From Candidatus Uhrbacteria bacterium (lineage in GTDB: Bacteria > Patescibacteriota > Patescibacteriia > 2-12-FULL-60-25), in NCBI GenBank assembly GCA_016222815.1, contig JACRQE010000003.1, forward strand, positions 248,001 through 312,000: a DNA stretch of 64,000 nt. Direction: 5' to 3'. The translations under genes were made by a program, and so were the position numbers. This document shows, piece after piece, positions 33,826 to 42,223 of this stretch (positions within the stretch are counted from its first letter, which is position 1; every line of letters begins with the position of its first letter). The notes beneath the pieces were generated by a model, which was not told the origin of the DNA, searched no databases, and worked only from the letters and a program-made list of their open reading frames with translations.

Positions 33826-33874
33826 TTGACCTGACGGCAATTTCAGGATATAACTTTTCGGTTCTTTCTAACCG
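33826..33874 (+). promoter_or_regulatory. Promoter and 5' hairpin of the 33884 gene
   Basis: TTGACC (33826-33831) and TATAAC (33849-33854) are 17 bases apart. CGGTT (33859-33863) pairs with AACCG (33870-33874) at the predicted 5' end, directly before the GGAG ribosome site. Confidence 0.75.
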
Positions 33875-33883
33875 GAGAATGTG

Positions 33884-34294
33884 ATGCACAACCGACCTTC
33901 TCCTCCTGGGGAGTTATCCAGTTTCGTCGAGATGGTCATGAGCGAGCGGACCTTCGAGCTATATCGGCACGATGTCAGCAAGCTTTTGGTTCTATTGACC
34001 AAGACGCTGTGTCAGTCACCGCTTAAGCCTTGGTACAGGGGGCGCCACGATCCGCTGGGTGAATATTGTCATTACCTGGTGGTCAAGATGTCATACGATC
34101 ATCGAAAGCGTGTTGTTGAGGGCATCCCGTCATGGCTGAATGTTCTAGCGGGCGGGTATGATGCGCCAGGATTCGGCAACGAATCCGGTAAGGTAAGGGC
34201 ATTCTTGGGAATCGCTGCAGAGATCCAGCTGGTCACCAAAAAATACGGGCCAGACTCTGCTCCAACAATGCGCCCTCCTCCAGGCGTCGAATGA
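33884..34294 (+). CDS. ORFan soluble protein
   Basis: The 136-residue protein has a Pro-rich start and a helical middle (SFVEMVMSERTFELYRHDV), with no family recognised. The ATG at 33884 is preferred over the adjacent GTG at 33881 on spacing from GGAG. It is a one-gene unit between two terminators. Confidence 0.7.
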   Translation: MHNRPSPPGELSSFVEMVMSERTFELYRHDVSKLLVLLTKTLCQSPLKPWYRGRHDPLGEYCHYLVVKMSYDHRKRVVEGIPSWLNVLAGGYDAPGFGNESGKVRAFLGIAAEIQLVTKKYGPDSAPTMRPPPGVE

Positions 34295-34308
34295 CGCTAA
34301 TCCAACTC

Positions 34309-34340
34309 AGACCGGGTGTCCTCATCCCGGTCTTGTCGTA
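34309..34340 (+). terminator. Intrinsic terminator after the 33884 gene
   Basis: AGACCGGG (34309-34316) pairs with CCCGGTCT (34326-34333), then TGTC; it also separates the convergent sanA-like gene. Confidence 0.75.
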
Positions 34341-34356
34341 TCTGACGGATGACTGA

Positions 34357-34959
34357 CTAAACCGGCGGATTGGGTGCCCAGATATTCACGTCCCACCAGG
34401 CTTTTAGGCTGGCGGCCAGGTCGCGTGTCCAGAAAAAAATGATATCCGTATAGCTTCGTTTGTCGGCCGCGATGCCGTAGGTGTCTATGCCCATCCGGTT
34501 GCACAGGTATAAAGACCTTCCCAAATGGAATCGCTGGGTCACGACCGTCATCTTCTTTATGCCGGCCTGCGCCGCGTTTTTGCAGCTTTCATAAGTCCGG
34601 TAACCATGTCCATCTTCTTTGATGTCTGCCGCCGCCACGCCTAAGCTGATCAGATAGGGTCGCATGACCGCGATTTCGTCCGTATGGTATGCGCCGTCAT
34701 CACCGGTGAGCAGTATGGTCTTGGCTTTCTCATGCCGATATATCTCCAAACCTGTCTCTAACCTGTCTGCGAGGGCGTCAGACGGCGTGCCGTCGTTTTT
34801 GACGCTCGCTCCCAGGACCATGGTCACATCGGCCTGCGGCAGGCTTCTTATGTCTTCTACGATGCGATCCGCATATCTAAACTGCACATCGGCTAAAGCT
34901 AAACCCGCGGTTGCGAACCCGACCGCTCCAAGGATGAATAACGTTCTTTTGATGCTCAT
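34357..34959 (-). CDS. SanA/YdcF-like DUF218 protein
   Basis: The 200-residue protein has an N-terminal membrane anchor and a DUF218 domain with VLGASVKNDGTPSDALADRL, ILLTGDDG and VTQRFHLGRSLYL. SanA-type members affect envelope permeability to vancomycin; the biochemical activity is unknown. It starts 19 bases after rmuC and is probably in its operon. Confidence 0.85.
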   Translation of the reverse strand: MSIKRTLFILGAVGFATAGLALADVQFRYADRIVEDIRSLPQADVTMVLGASVKNDGTPSDALADRLETGLEIYRHEKAKTILLTGDDGAYHTDEIAVMRPYLISLGVAAADIKEDGHGYRTYESCKNAAQAGIKKMTVVTQRFHLGRSLYLCNRMGIDTYGIAADKRSYTDIIFFWTRDLAASLKAWWDVNIWAPNPPV

Positions 34960-34978
34960 CAGGATGGGCTGTCGTTTT

Positions 34979-36031
34979 TTAACCCTCCAGATCCGGTTTA
35001 ACTAATTGTTCGGCTGAATAGCCGGTCGCTGTACCGGTCAAGCGTAATACATCTTTATCTATCTTGGCGAATTCCTTGTCAGCCAGGTTGTATTTGTTCA
35101 CTACTGTGGCCAGATTCGATCCCAGACCCTTGAAATGCGTCTCGTAAGCCATCATATGCTTCCCGAGCTCGTCCACCCGTTTAATGACCTCTTTGGCCTG
35201 GTCCTCGATCTGCATGGCCCGTAAGCCCTGGAGCACGGTCTGCAGATAGGCCAAGAAAGATGTCGGTGAGACAATCACCACGTGGTACTTGGCTGCCGCC
35301 CGCTGGATTATGCTCTCCGTATCTTCGCCGATGGCTCCAATTTTGTTTATCAGCAAATCATAGTAGATAGCTTCATGCGGGATGAACATGAACGCGAAAT
35401 CCATGGTTCCCTCCGATGGTCGGATATACTTCGCCGTTTCCTGTACGCGCATCTTCAGGTCGTTGACGAACACCTTTTCCAGCTTCTCCCGCTCGGCTGG
35501 ATTCTCCTCTACGGCCAAACGATTGTAGTTCTCCAGACTGAATTTCGAGTCCACCGGTATCACCTTGTCTTTGACGAACACCGCGGCGTCCACGATCTCC
35601 CCATCCGCGAACCGGTACTGCATCTGGAAGTTCTCCGGCGGCAAAACGTTCTTCAGCAGAGTCTCCAGGAAATATTCACCCAGAACACCTCTCTGTTTGG
35701 GGTTCTTGAGTATCTGCTGGAGTTTTTGGAGCTCATTCGTCTCGGTCAGCACCTGTCTCGATATCTCCTCGACTTTGGTCATCCGCTCTGTCACGTCGCG
35801 CACCAAGCCGGCCGAAGCCGCGAAACTCTGGCGTACGGTCTCATGCGTCTGTCCCATCCTGTCGCCAAGGTCTTTCTGCAGCTGGGCCATCTGGTTCTGC
35901 ATCATGTTGATGACCTGGCTGTCAGCCCCGCCGCCCCCTTGTTTTCCCCGCCGTAGCTCTAAAATCAACCAGACCATCAGGATGCCCAAGATGGCCAGTC
36001 CGGCGAAAATAATGATTTGCCACATCTCCAT
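34979..36031 (-). CDS. rmuC: DNA recombination protein RmuC homologue
   Basis: The 350-residue protein has an N-terminal membrane anchor (about 3-22), a coiled coil (about 40-110) and the RmuC domain with RGVLGEYFLETLLKNVLPPE, VIPVDSKFSLENY, and MFIPHEAIYYDLL. RmuC is a predicted restriction-endonuclease-fold protein that limits inversions at short repeats. I start it at ATG 36031, giving MEMWQII directly at the anchor; the longer frame to 36070 has a basic extension without support. Confidence 0.9.
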   Translation of the reverse strand: MEMWQIIIFAGLAILGILMVWLILELRRGKQGGGGADSQVINMMQNQMAQLQKDLGDRMGQTHETVRQSFAASAGLVRDVTERMTKVEEISRQVLTETNELQKLQQILKNPKQRGVLGEYFLETLLKNVLPPENFQMQYRFADGEIVDAAVFVKDKVIPVDSKFSLENYNRLAVEENPAEREKLEKVFVNDLKMRVQETAKYIRPSEGTMDFAFMFIPHEAIYYDLLINKIGAIGEDTESIIQRAAAKYHVVIVSPTSFLAYLQTVLQGLRAMQIEDQAKEVIKRVDELGKHMMAYETHFKGLGSNLATVVNKYNLADKEFAKIDKDVLRLTGTATGYSAEQLVKPDLEG

Positions 36032-36106
36032 AGTGACTCTTAGCCTGCCACGCGCGCACCCATCGGGCAACCGTTCGAAGCCCCTTGACAGGCATAATTA
36101 TCCACA

Positions 36107-36135
36107 TTCACTTTTAAAAACGCGTTTGGTATCTT
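36107..36135 (+). promoter_or_regulatory. Possible promoter of the 36159 gene
   Basis: TTCACT (36107-36112) and TATCTT (36130-36135, preceded by TGG) are 17 bases apart; the ATG follows 23 bases later. Confidence 0.4.
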
Positions 36136-36158
36136 TTTATCTGCTAAACACATAAATT

Positions 36159-36455
36159 ATGCTCAATTTCGAATATCTGAACATACCCAGGGAAGACTCT
36201 GATTTCGAGGAAGAACCGGAAGACGAGCTTGCTTCCGCCGGTTTTCGCGTGATCAATAACGACGGTGACGAAGACGAGGAAGTTGTGGTCGTGGATGGCG
36301 TCGAAAAGGAGCTTGAAGATGCCGCCGAGGTCGTTGAAGACGATGAAGACGAGGAGGATGATGAAGATGGGCCGGTCGACGGCTTGGCGGAACTCGAAGA
36401 ACTCGAAAAAGGCGTAGCTGATATCCCGATCGGTTTCGACCAGGATGAGGATTGA
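36159..36455 (+). CDS. Small very acidic protein
   Basis: The 98-residue protein is about half Asp and Glu, with runs such as EDDEDEEDDEDG. It is likely disordered, and no family is assigned. Such acidic tails are often RNA-polymerase or ribosome associated or act as DNA mimics, but nothing here shows which. No ribosome site is present. It is followed by a palindromic repeat. Confidence 0.6.
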   Translation: MLNFEYLNIPREDSDFEEEPEDELASAGFRVINNDGDEDEEVVVVDGVEKELEDAAEVVEDDEDEEDDEDGPVDGLAELEELEKGVADIPIGFDQDED

Positions 36456-36468
36456 ATTGAGCAGCTGT

Positions 36469-36513
36469 CCTTCGAGGGCCTCAGGACCTGATATTCCCTG
36501 AACTTGTCGAAGG
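36469..36513. repeat. Family A palindromic repeat at the 3' end of a membrane-protein gene
   Basis: CCTTCGAGGGCCTCAGG (36469-36485) is an imperfect inverted repeat of CCTGAACTTGTCGAAGG (36497-36513). The minus-strand gene at 36481 ends inside it, so its last dozen residues and its stop codon come from the repeat. Confidence 0.75.
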
Positions 36514-37194
36514 GATGCTTGTGGCGTTCAGACCAATCGTCAAATTTTGCTGTTGTTCGCGCTTCTCCACGCCTGCCGGGACCAGTGCTTTGCCAATGTT
36601 CGAACCGACGCTGCCCGTGATAGCCGCCATGGCTATCCACCAGACCAAAGTGGCTATGGCCCACGGACGCCTGTATTTTGCGCAATAAGCCATGCCGGCG
36701 CCTAAGCCATAGATGGGGAGCGAAAGCGATATCACCCAGTCATTCCGATCCATGGCATTTAGGTCTGCATTATGTCCAAGATGGAAGATGGCGGCCAGCT
36801 TCAAAATCAGCGGATATATGAGGAGCGTGGCCAAAAGCACGACGAGCCAGGTCGGACCCAGGGCGTATAGCGCGTTGGCGATCAGGGTTTTTGCCCCGTG
36901 GGTCAGCAGTGTCCTGACCACGAACGGCAGCGAGATGAAGACCCCGAGAAATGGCGTGAAAAGCACCCAGAAAGCCCAGCGTTTCCAAACGTACCAGTAC
37001 CAGATGGCCGAACTTGGGTTTATGAACATGGCCAGCGACCAGTAGATGCGCTGGTCAGTCCTGGCTTTTGGCGTGGATGCCGCGTGGACCATCCCCCAAA
37101 TCCAAAAAAACGTGTACACCACGGAAGAAAAGGCTAGGATTGCGTAAGCCGCGATATATCCGATGGGTAGGCGATCAAGAAAATCAAATAGCAT
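36481..37194 (-). CDS. Membrane protein of unknown function
   Basis: The 237-residue protein has about five hydrophobic segments (first at about 10-32, with WIWGMVHA). The middle FINPSSAIWYWYVWKRWAFWVLF is rich in Trp and Tyr. The start at 37194 is preferred to a GTG at 37224; TGC then TATGCT lies upstream as a possible -10. The final residues SIPSTSSGNIRS are encoded by the palindromic repeat at 36469-36513, so the natural C-terminus has been replaced or extended. Confidence 0.7.
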   Translation of the reverse strand: MLFDFLDRLPIGYIAAYAILAFSSVVYTFFWIWGMVHAASTPKARTDQRIYWSLAMFINPSSAIWYWYVWKRWAFWVLFTPFLGVFISLPFVVRTLLTHGAKTLIANALYALGPTWLVVLLATLLIYPLILKLAAIFHLGHNADLNAMDRNDWVISLSLPIYGLGAGMAYCAKYRRPWAIATLVWWIAMAAITGSVGSNIGKALVPAGVEKREQQQNLTIGLNATSIPSTSSGNIRS

Positions 37195-37230
37195 ATACGT
37201 CAGGAATCGGCGCGAGCATAGCACGAAAAC

Positions 37231-37791
37231 TCAAAAATCTAAACCCTCTCTTGCGCCCACGCCCGAATAATAATAATGCTTGACCAGTGTCATTTCGGTC
37301 ACCAAGTCTGCCAAATCACGGAAGGCCTGCGGAGCGTCCCGGCCGGTCATCACGAGCTCGATGGTCTCGGGTTTGGTTTCTAAGATTCCAAGGACCTCTT
37401 TTTCATCCAAGATACCCAGCGAGGTCGAAGAGTTGATTTCATCCAACACCACAAGATCCGCTTTCTCATCGGAGAACGCCTGTTTCATCAACTCTAACCC
37501 ACGCCTCCCCTCCTCCCTGTCCTCATCCGTCACGCCCATTCTGAATTTTCCCGTTACTGCGTCGATCCGATCCAGCCCTGTGACGTCCAACCTAATCTCC
37601 GGGAATCTCTCGCGGATGGTATTCCGTTCAGAATAATGGCTCTCCCCGCCTTTATCGAAAGCGATCCAAACCACCCGCTTCCCCGCTCCGACGGCGCGAA
37701 CGGCCAAACCTAAAGCGGCTGTTGTCTTGCCTTTGCCGTTGCCCGTGTACACCTGGGTCAGACCCCATTTTTTCGGTCTTGTTTCTGCCAT
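37231..37791 (-). CDS. cobO: Cob(I)yrinic acid a,c-diamide / cobalamin adenosyltransferase
   Basis: The 186-residue protein has the CobO/BtuR P-loop GNGKGKTTAALGLAVRA and a conserved LVVLDEI strand, and its length fits the family. It attaches the adenosyl group of ATP to reduced corrinoid, producing adenosylcobalamin. No corrin-ring synthesis genes are in the window, so it probably serves salvage. The B12-dependent ribonucleotide reductase encoded about 1 kb upstream is the obvious consumer of its product. Confidence 0.92.
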   Translation of the reverse strand: MAETRPKKWGLTQVYTGNGKGKTTAALGLAVRAVGAGKRVVWIAFDKGGESHYSERNTIRERFPEIRLDVTGLDRIDAVTGKFRMGVTDEDREEGRRGLELMKQAFSDEKADLVVLDEINSSTSLGILDEKEVLGILETKPETIELVMTGRDAPQAFRDLADLVTEMTLVKHYYYSGVGAREGLDF

Positions 37792-37792
37792 G

Positions 37793-38176
37793 TCAGAACC
37801 TATTTTGGATGTCTATGACGTTTATGCCCATGGCCTGCAATTCCTCGTCGTATGGCAGTTTATCGTCCCACTTGTTCAATGCATAGAGCGTCTTACCCAA
37901 AGCCATGGCCATGCCGAGCTGGAGGAAGGTGTTGGGGCCGATATAGCCCTGGATGCCGTTGCGCGTCCGATCATTCACCACCAGTACGGCATCGCATTGT
38001 TTGATTTGGTCGTACATGCCGCGCATGAATTCGTTCTTGGCTTGGACATGGTCAGCGAAACGGTCGCCCGAAACATCCAGCGGAGTCAGTACTTTGCGGC
38101 CTTTTTGCTTAAGCTGTCCAGCGATGTCCTGGATGCGGTCGTATTCGCGCATGGAGCCGATCACACATGTGGTCAT
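37793..38176 (-). CDS. Nucleoside 2-deoxyribosyltransferase-like protein
   Basis: The 127-residue protein starts with the strand TCVIGSMREYDRI and contains DAVLVVND and GYIGPNTFLQLGMAMALGK, the usual features of the NDT/DUF4406 fold that binds nucleosides or nucleotides. Catalysis is not proven: family members are base-exchange hydrolases or nucleotide binders. The longer frame to 38233 is possible but adds residues before the domain. It ends next to cobO, and the pair fits nucleotide metabolism around nrdJ. Confidence 0.65.
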   Translation of the reverse strand: MTTCVIGSMREYDRIQDIAGQLKQKGRKVLTPLDVSGDRFADHVQAKNEFMRGMYDQIKQCDAVLVVNDRTRNGIQGYIGPNTFLQLGMAMALGKTLYALNKWDDKLPYDEELQAMGINVIDIQNRF

Positions 38177-38212
38177 AGAATATTCCCCGAGCACGGTCGA
38201 GGGATTACCGAT

Positions 38213-38241
38213 TTGATGGTTAACATGATTCATGATAAATC
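38213..38241 (+). promoter_or_regulatory. Promoter of the 38277 gene
   Basis: TTGATG (38213-38218) and TAAATC (38236-38241, preceded by TGA) are 17 bases apart. Confidence 0.55.
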
Positions 38242-38276
38242 ATTTGCTGAACCTTCTCAAACCAGGGAGAGACAAA

Positions 38277-38750
38277 ATGCGCCTCGCGTCAACCATTGCC
38301 TTCGCCCTCTGCCTTTCTGCCTGTGCATCGCTCAGCCAGCGCCCGACCGACCTCCAGCCGGCCATGGTCGTGGCCATGGAGACGTCGCCTCCGCCCAAGC
38401 CCCGACCCGAGCCCCAGTGGGACGAATGTTTCAACGAGGCGTTGAAGGCGTCGCCAGGATTGATCCCCGAGCAAGCCCAGGACTGCTGCAATAAAACCCA
38501 AGCTCCGTCCGAGGTCCTGAAATGGTGCACTCGCCACGCCCTCGCGGTCAGGGAATTCAATGAGAAGTACCAAACTTCTGAATTCTATCTGATCCGTCGC
38601 GTGGCCTGGGAACACGATTTCTGCCATCTGCTCATGGGCTTGCCGCGCAATGGTGATACTCCTCTCGCCGTGCCGCCCACCGGGATCGAAACTTCGATCC
38701 AGTGCAAGATATCCAACTCCCTGATGCGCCCTGGGGCGCTGGAGGAATGA
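38277..38750 (+). CDS. Lipoprotein of unknown function
   Basis: The 157-residue product has a signal peptide ending in a lipobox LSAC, so it should be lipid-anchored on the outer face of the cytoplasmic membrane. The mature part contains several cysteines (WDECF, QDCCN, WCTRH, DFCHLL and a late IQCK), suggesting disulfides. A GGGAGA site precedes the ATG at 38277. No family is recognised. It has its own promoter and a strong terminator. Confidence 0.75.
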   Translation: MRLASTIAFALCLSACASLSQRPTDLQPAMVVAMETSPPPKPRPEPQWDECFNEALKASPGLIPEQAQDCCNKTQAPSEVLKWCTRHALAVREFNEKYQTSEFYLIRRVAWEHDFCHLLMGLPRNGDTPLAVPPTGIETSIQCKISNSLMRPGALEE

Positions 38751-38772
38751 CGCTTCTCCCCTACCTCAATCA

Positions 38773-38806
38773 AAATCACCCGGCTCTCCCCCGGGTGATT
38801 TCGTAA
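38773..38806 (+). terminator. Intrinsic terminator after the lipoprotein gene
   Basis: AAATCACCCGG (38773-38783) pairs perfectly with CCGGGTGATTT (38791-38801). It may act in both directions for convergent nrdJ. Confidence 0.85.
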
Positions 38807-38844
38807 TCTTTCATCTCGACCAGCGCGGAGAAATCTCTGTCGCT

Positions 38845-41800
38845 TCAGGAGCACCCGCTCGTCGCTCCGCAGTTCAAACACTTATAACAGGCCGCGTTCC
38901 TGACCATGATCGATCCGCAGGTGTCGCAGGCCGGGGCGTCGGACTGGTTGTCGATGGTCGAGGTCAAAAGCGATGAACCGTGCGCGTCAGCTTCGGCTTG
39001 GCGGTCGAGCAAGCTGGGCTGGTGTTCGCTCGTCTCGAACTGCTTGGCGGCCAGATGCTCCATCTTGGCCTCTTCGGTCTCGATGATTGCTGGAGGCTCA
39101 AAATTGACGCCTAGGGCCGCGCATTCATCCGCATCCAGGAACTTCACGGCCAACCAGCGGAAGATGTAATCGATGACCGATTTGGCTACGCGGATATTCG
39201 GGTTCTGGGTGAAGCCGGATGGTTCGAAGCGCACGTGCGAGAATTTGCTGACCAGCGTCTTGAGCGGCACGCCGTACTGCAGGCCGATTGAGACCGAAGT
39301 CGCAAAAGCATCTAACATGCCGCGCAGCGTGCTCCCCTCCTTGGACAGCGTGATGAAGATCTCGCCCGGCGTCCCTTCATCGTACAAACCGACTGTGATG
39401 AATCCCGAATGCGAACCGATCTTGAATTTGTGGGTGATGGATTTGCGTTCGTCCGGCAATCTCCGTCTGCGGGCATAGGTAAGCTCCTGTGGGGTCAGGA
39501 CGGGCGCTGGCGCCGCTTTAGCCTCCACCTTGTCGCTGACTTCCTGTTTCGTCGTGGTGAGCGGCTGGGCGCGCTTGCAGCCGTCGCGGTAGATGGCGAC
39601 TGCTTTGAGCCCCAGGCGCCAGCTCTCCAGATAAACCTCCATGATGTCTTCGACCGTGGCCTCCGTGGGCAGATTGACCGTCTTCGAGATAGCTCCCGAC
39701 AGGAAAGGTTGGACCGCGGCCATCATGTGGATGTGTCCTTTGTAGTTGATCGAGCGCAGGCCTTTGGCCGGTTTGAAAGCGCAGTCGAAGACCGGCAGGT
39801 GCTCGAGCTTCAGGTGCGGCGCCCCTTCGATGGTGTCGTGTTCGTCGATGAACGTCAGGATGTCGCGGATCTGGAGTTCGTTGTAGCCCAGGCTGTGCAG
39901 AGCTTCCGGTACGGTCCGGTTCACGATCTTGAGCATGCCTCCGCCGACCAGCCATTTGTAGCTCACGAGCGAGATAGCCGGCTCCACGCCGGTCGTGTCG
40001 CAATCCATCATGAAACCGATGGTTCCCGTGGGCGCCAGGACCGAAATTTGGGCGTTGCGGTAGCCGTGTGCTTCGCCTCGCGCCAAAGCCTCGTCCCACG
40101 CGGTCCGTGCCCGGGTGGCCAGCTCCGAGGGGACTGCGGTGTAGTCCTGGGCATAGGCCGCACTGCGGTGCATGGCCATGACCTGCAGCATGGGCTCGCG
40201 GTTAGTCGCATAGCCGTTGAACGTCCCGAGGTTTTCGGCCACGTACGTCGATTGCTCGTAGGCCGTGCCCGACATGACCGAAGTGATGGCCGCGGCCACG
40301 TTCCTCCCCTCCGTCGAGTCGTATGGCAGGCCCATGGCCATGAGGAGCGCTCCCAGGTTGGCGTAGCCCAAGCCTAACGGTCGGTACTCATGCGAGTTCT
40401 GTTCGATGGCCGGCGTCGGATAGCTCGAGAACCCGACCAGGATTTCTTGCGCCGTTATCATGATGCGGCAGACGTGCTCAAAAGCTTTGACGTCGAATTT
40501 CCCTGAAGCGTCACGGCACTGCATCAGGTTTACTGAAGCCAAGTTGCACGAAGAATCGTTCAGGAACATGTATTCGGAGCAGGGGTTCGAGGCGTGGATG
40601 CGGTCCGTGTTCGAGCAGGTGTGCCAGTTGTTGACCGTGGTGTCGTACTGCATGCCCGGGTCGCCGCACTCCCAAGCCGCTTGGGCCACGTCGCGCAATA
40701 ATTGTTTAGCCTCGTATTTGTCGCACGGTTCACCGCCCAAAATATTCTTGGTCCAGAAGTCGCGTCCTTCTTCGGCTGCTTTCATGAACTCATCGGTCAC
40801 GCGCACCGAGTTGTTGGCGTTCTGGAAGAAGACCGAGGAATAAGCTTCGCCGTTGATGCCGCCGTCGAATCCTGCATCTATCAGGGCATGGGCCTTCTTC
40901 TCTTCTTTGGCTTTGCACCAGATGAATTCCTCGATGTCCGGATGGTCGATGTTCAGGATGACCATCTTGGCCGCCCGGCGCGTCTTGCCGCCGCTCTTGA
41001 TCACGCCGGCGAAAGCATCGAAGCCGCGCATGAAGCTGACCGGTCCGGATGATTTTCCCGAAGAGTTGCCGAGATTCTCCTTCGAAGAGCGCAAGCTCGA
41101 CAGGTTGGAGCCCGTTCCCGAGCCGAACTTGAACAGCATGCCTTCGGTCACGGCCAGGTTCAGGATCGAACGCATGTCATCCTGCACCGAGTTGATGAAA
41201 CAAGCCGAGCACTGCGGATGCGGGTTCACACCCACGTTGAACCACACCGGGCTGTTGAATGCGGCGCGCTGGTTTATCAAAATCGACGTCAGTTCCGCCT
41301 CGAACGTGTCCGCATCAGCCGCGGTCTTGAAGTATCCGCCCAAGCGTCCCCACTGGGCCATGGTCTTGGCCAACCGGTCCACCACCTGCCGCATCGAAAC
41401 CTCGCGTTCCGGCGTCCCTAAGCGGCCGCGGAAATATTTTGAGACGATGATGTTGGTCGCGGTCTGGCTGTAGCTCTTCGGCATCTCGACTTTTTTCTGC
41501 TCGAAGATGACCTTGCCTTTCTCGTTGGTTATCGAAGCGTCGCGAACCTCCCACTCGATCTCGTCGTATGGATGCACGCCTGCTTTGGTATAGAAACGAT
41601 CGACCGTCAGGCCGTTGCCGTATTTCGGTTCTCCTTCCGCGGTTTTGGCCTCGGACCGATATCCCAGATAGCGCTTCGCGGCATGCAGTAGGTTGTGGTC
41701 GATGAACGCCAATCCTGCGATTTCGCGCAGATTGTCCGTACTCGGGATGGTGTGGCCGTCGAACTGGCGCTTGAGCCTAGAGAGGATGCTGTCAATCAGG

Positions 41801-42021
41801 CGTTTGACCGTCTGTTCCTGCTCGACGCCGGCCGCTTTGCAGGCTGCCTTGACCGAGCGCGCTAATTTGTCGGGATTGAAGTCATCAACCCTGCCGTCGC
41901 GTCTACGGATCTTCTTGACTGTCGTGACGTGCGCCCACACCGCGTCGACCGCGGCCTGTGCCAATCCCTCTGCGTCCTTTTCTTGGGACGCACCTAAAAC
42001 AGCGGACTCATTGGTAGCCAT
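38845..42021 (-). CDS. nrdJ: Adenosylcobalamin-dependent (class II) ribonucleotide reductase
   Basis: The 1058-residue protein begins with an ATP-cone-like domain (RRDGRVDDFNPDKLARSVKA). The catalytic barrel follows with QCSACFINSV, NPCSEYMFLNDSSCNL and the late catalytic segment LAPTGTIGFMMDCDTTGVEP. A C-terminal zinc ribbon reads CDTC...CYKCLNC. These match NrdJ of the B12-dependent class. It reduces ribonucleotides to deoxyribonucleotides using a cobalamin-derived thiyl radical, which needs the product of cobO nearby. The operator upstream carries two NrdR boxes flanking the -10, with a leader of about 140 bases. Confidence 0.95.
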   Translation of the reverse strand: MATNESAVLGASQEKDAEGLAQAAVDAVWAHVTTVKKIRRRDGRVDDFNPDKLARSVKAACKAAGVEQEQTVKRLIDSILSRLKRQFDGHTIPSTDNLREIAGLAFIDHNLLHAAKRYLGYRSEAKTAEGEPKYGNGLTVDRFYTKAGVHPYDEIEWEVRDASITNEKGKVIFEQKKVEMPKSYSQTATNIIVSKYFRGRLGTPEREVSMRQVVDRLAKTMAQWGRLGGYFKTAADADTFEAELTSILINQRAAFNSPVWFNVGVNPHPQCSACFINSVQDDMRSILNLAVTEGMLFKFGSGTGSNLSSLRSSKENLGNSSGKSSGPVSFMRGFDAFAGVIKSGGKTRRAAKMVILNIDHPDIEEFIWCKAKEEKKAHALIDAGFDGGINGEAYSSVFFQNANNSVRVTDEFMKAAEEGRDFWTKNILGGEPCDKYEAKQLLRDVAQAAWECGDPGMQYDTTVNNWHTCSNTDRIHASNPCSEYMFLNDSSCNLASVNLMQCRDASGKFDVKAFEHVCRIMITAQEILVGFSSYPTPAIEQNSHEYRPLGLGYANLGALLMAMGLPYDSTEGRNVAAAITSVMSGTAYEQSTYVAENLGTFNGYATNREPMLQVMAMHRSAAYAQDYTAVPSELATRARTAWDEALARGEAHGYRNAQISVLAPTGTIGFMMDCDTTGVEPAISLVSYKWLVGGGMLKIVNRTVPEALHSLGYNELQIRDILTFIDEHDTIEGAPHLKLEHLPVFDCAFKPAKGLRSINYKGHIHMMAAVQPFLSGAISKTVNLPTEATVEDIMEVYLESWRLGLKAVAIYRDGCKRAQPLTTTKQEVSDKVEAKAAPAPVLTPQELTYARRRRLPDERKSITHKFKIGSHSGFITVGLYDEGTPGEIFITLSKEGSTLRGMLDAFATSVSIGLQYGVPLKTLVSKFSHVRFEPSGFTQNPNIRVAKSVIDYIFRWLAVKFLDADECAALGVNFEPPAIIETEEAKMEHLAAKQFETSEHQPSLLDRQAEADAHGSSLLTSTIDNQSDAPACDTCGSIMVRNAACYKCLNCGATSGCS

Positions 42022-42144
42022 AGGGTTTCAAAAATTAGGAAAAATTTGTTTTCTTTCTTGCGCGGACTCGGAATCCCAGGCTTTACCCGACCGAGAGGTC
42101 AGGTGAGTGCGTGCTCGACCTAAGTTGTTCCGTTAGACCGTGCA

Positions 42145-42194
42145 ACCACTACATTTTGTGGTCGCTTTCGGATTATACCACAAGATATAGTGGT
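42145..42194 (-). promoter_or_regulatory. Two NrdR boxes around the nrdJ promoter
   Basis: Two 18-bp near-palindromes, ACCACTACATTTTGTGGT (42145-42162) and ACCACAAGATATAGTGGT (42177-42194), have centres 32 bp apart, about three helical turns. This matches paired NrdR operators. The minus-strand -10 TATAAT (42172-42177) lies between them, and box two fills the spacer to the -35 region. Confidence 0.85.
42172..42177 (-). promoter_or_regulatory. -10 box of nrdJ
   Basis: A consensus TATAAT on the minus strand is preceded by TGG (extended -10). The -35 is poor (CCTGCG). The transcript starts near 42165, leaving box one (42145-42162) just inside the transcribed region. Confidence 0.7.
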
Positions 42195-42223
42195 CGCAGG
42201 TCTAAACTGTTTGGGGATAACTC

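Noticed and set aside
42022-42165. Cobalamin riboswitch in the nrdJ leader
   Set aside because: The leader is only about 140 bases and no B12-box-like sequence was seen; NrdR boxes explain the regulation.
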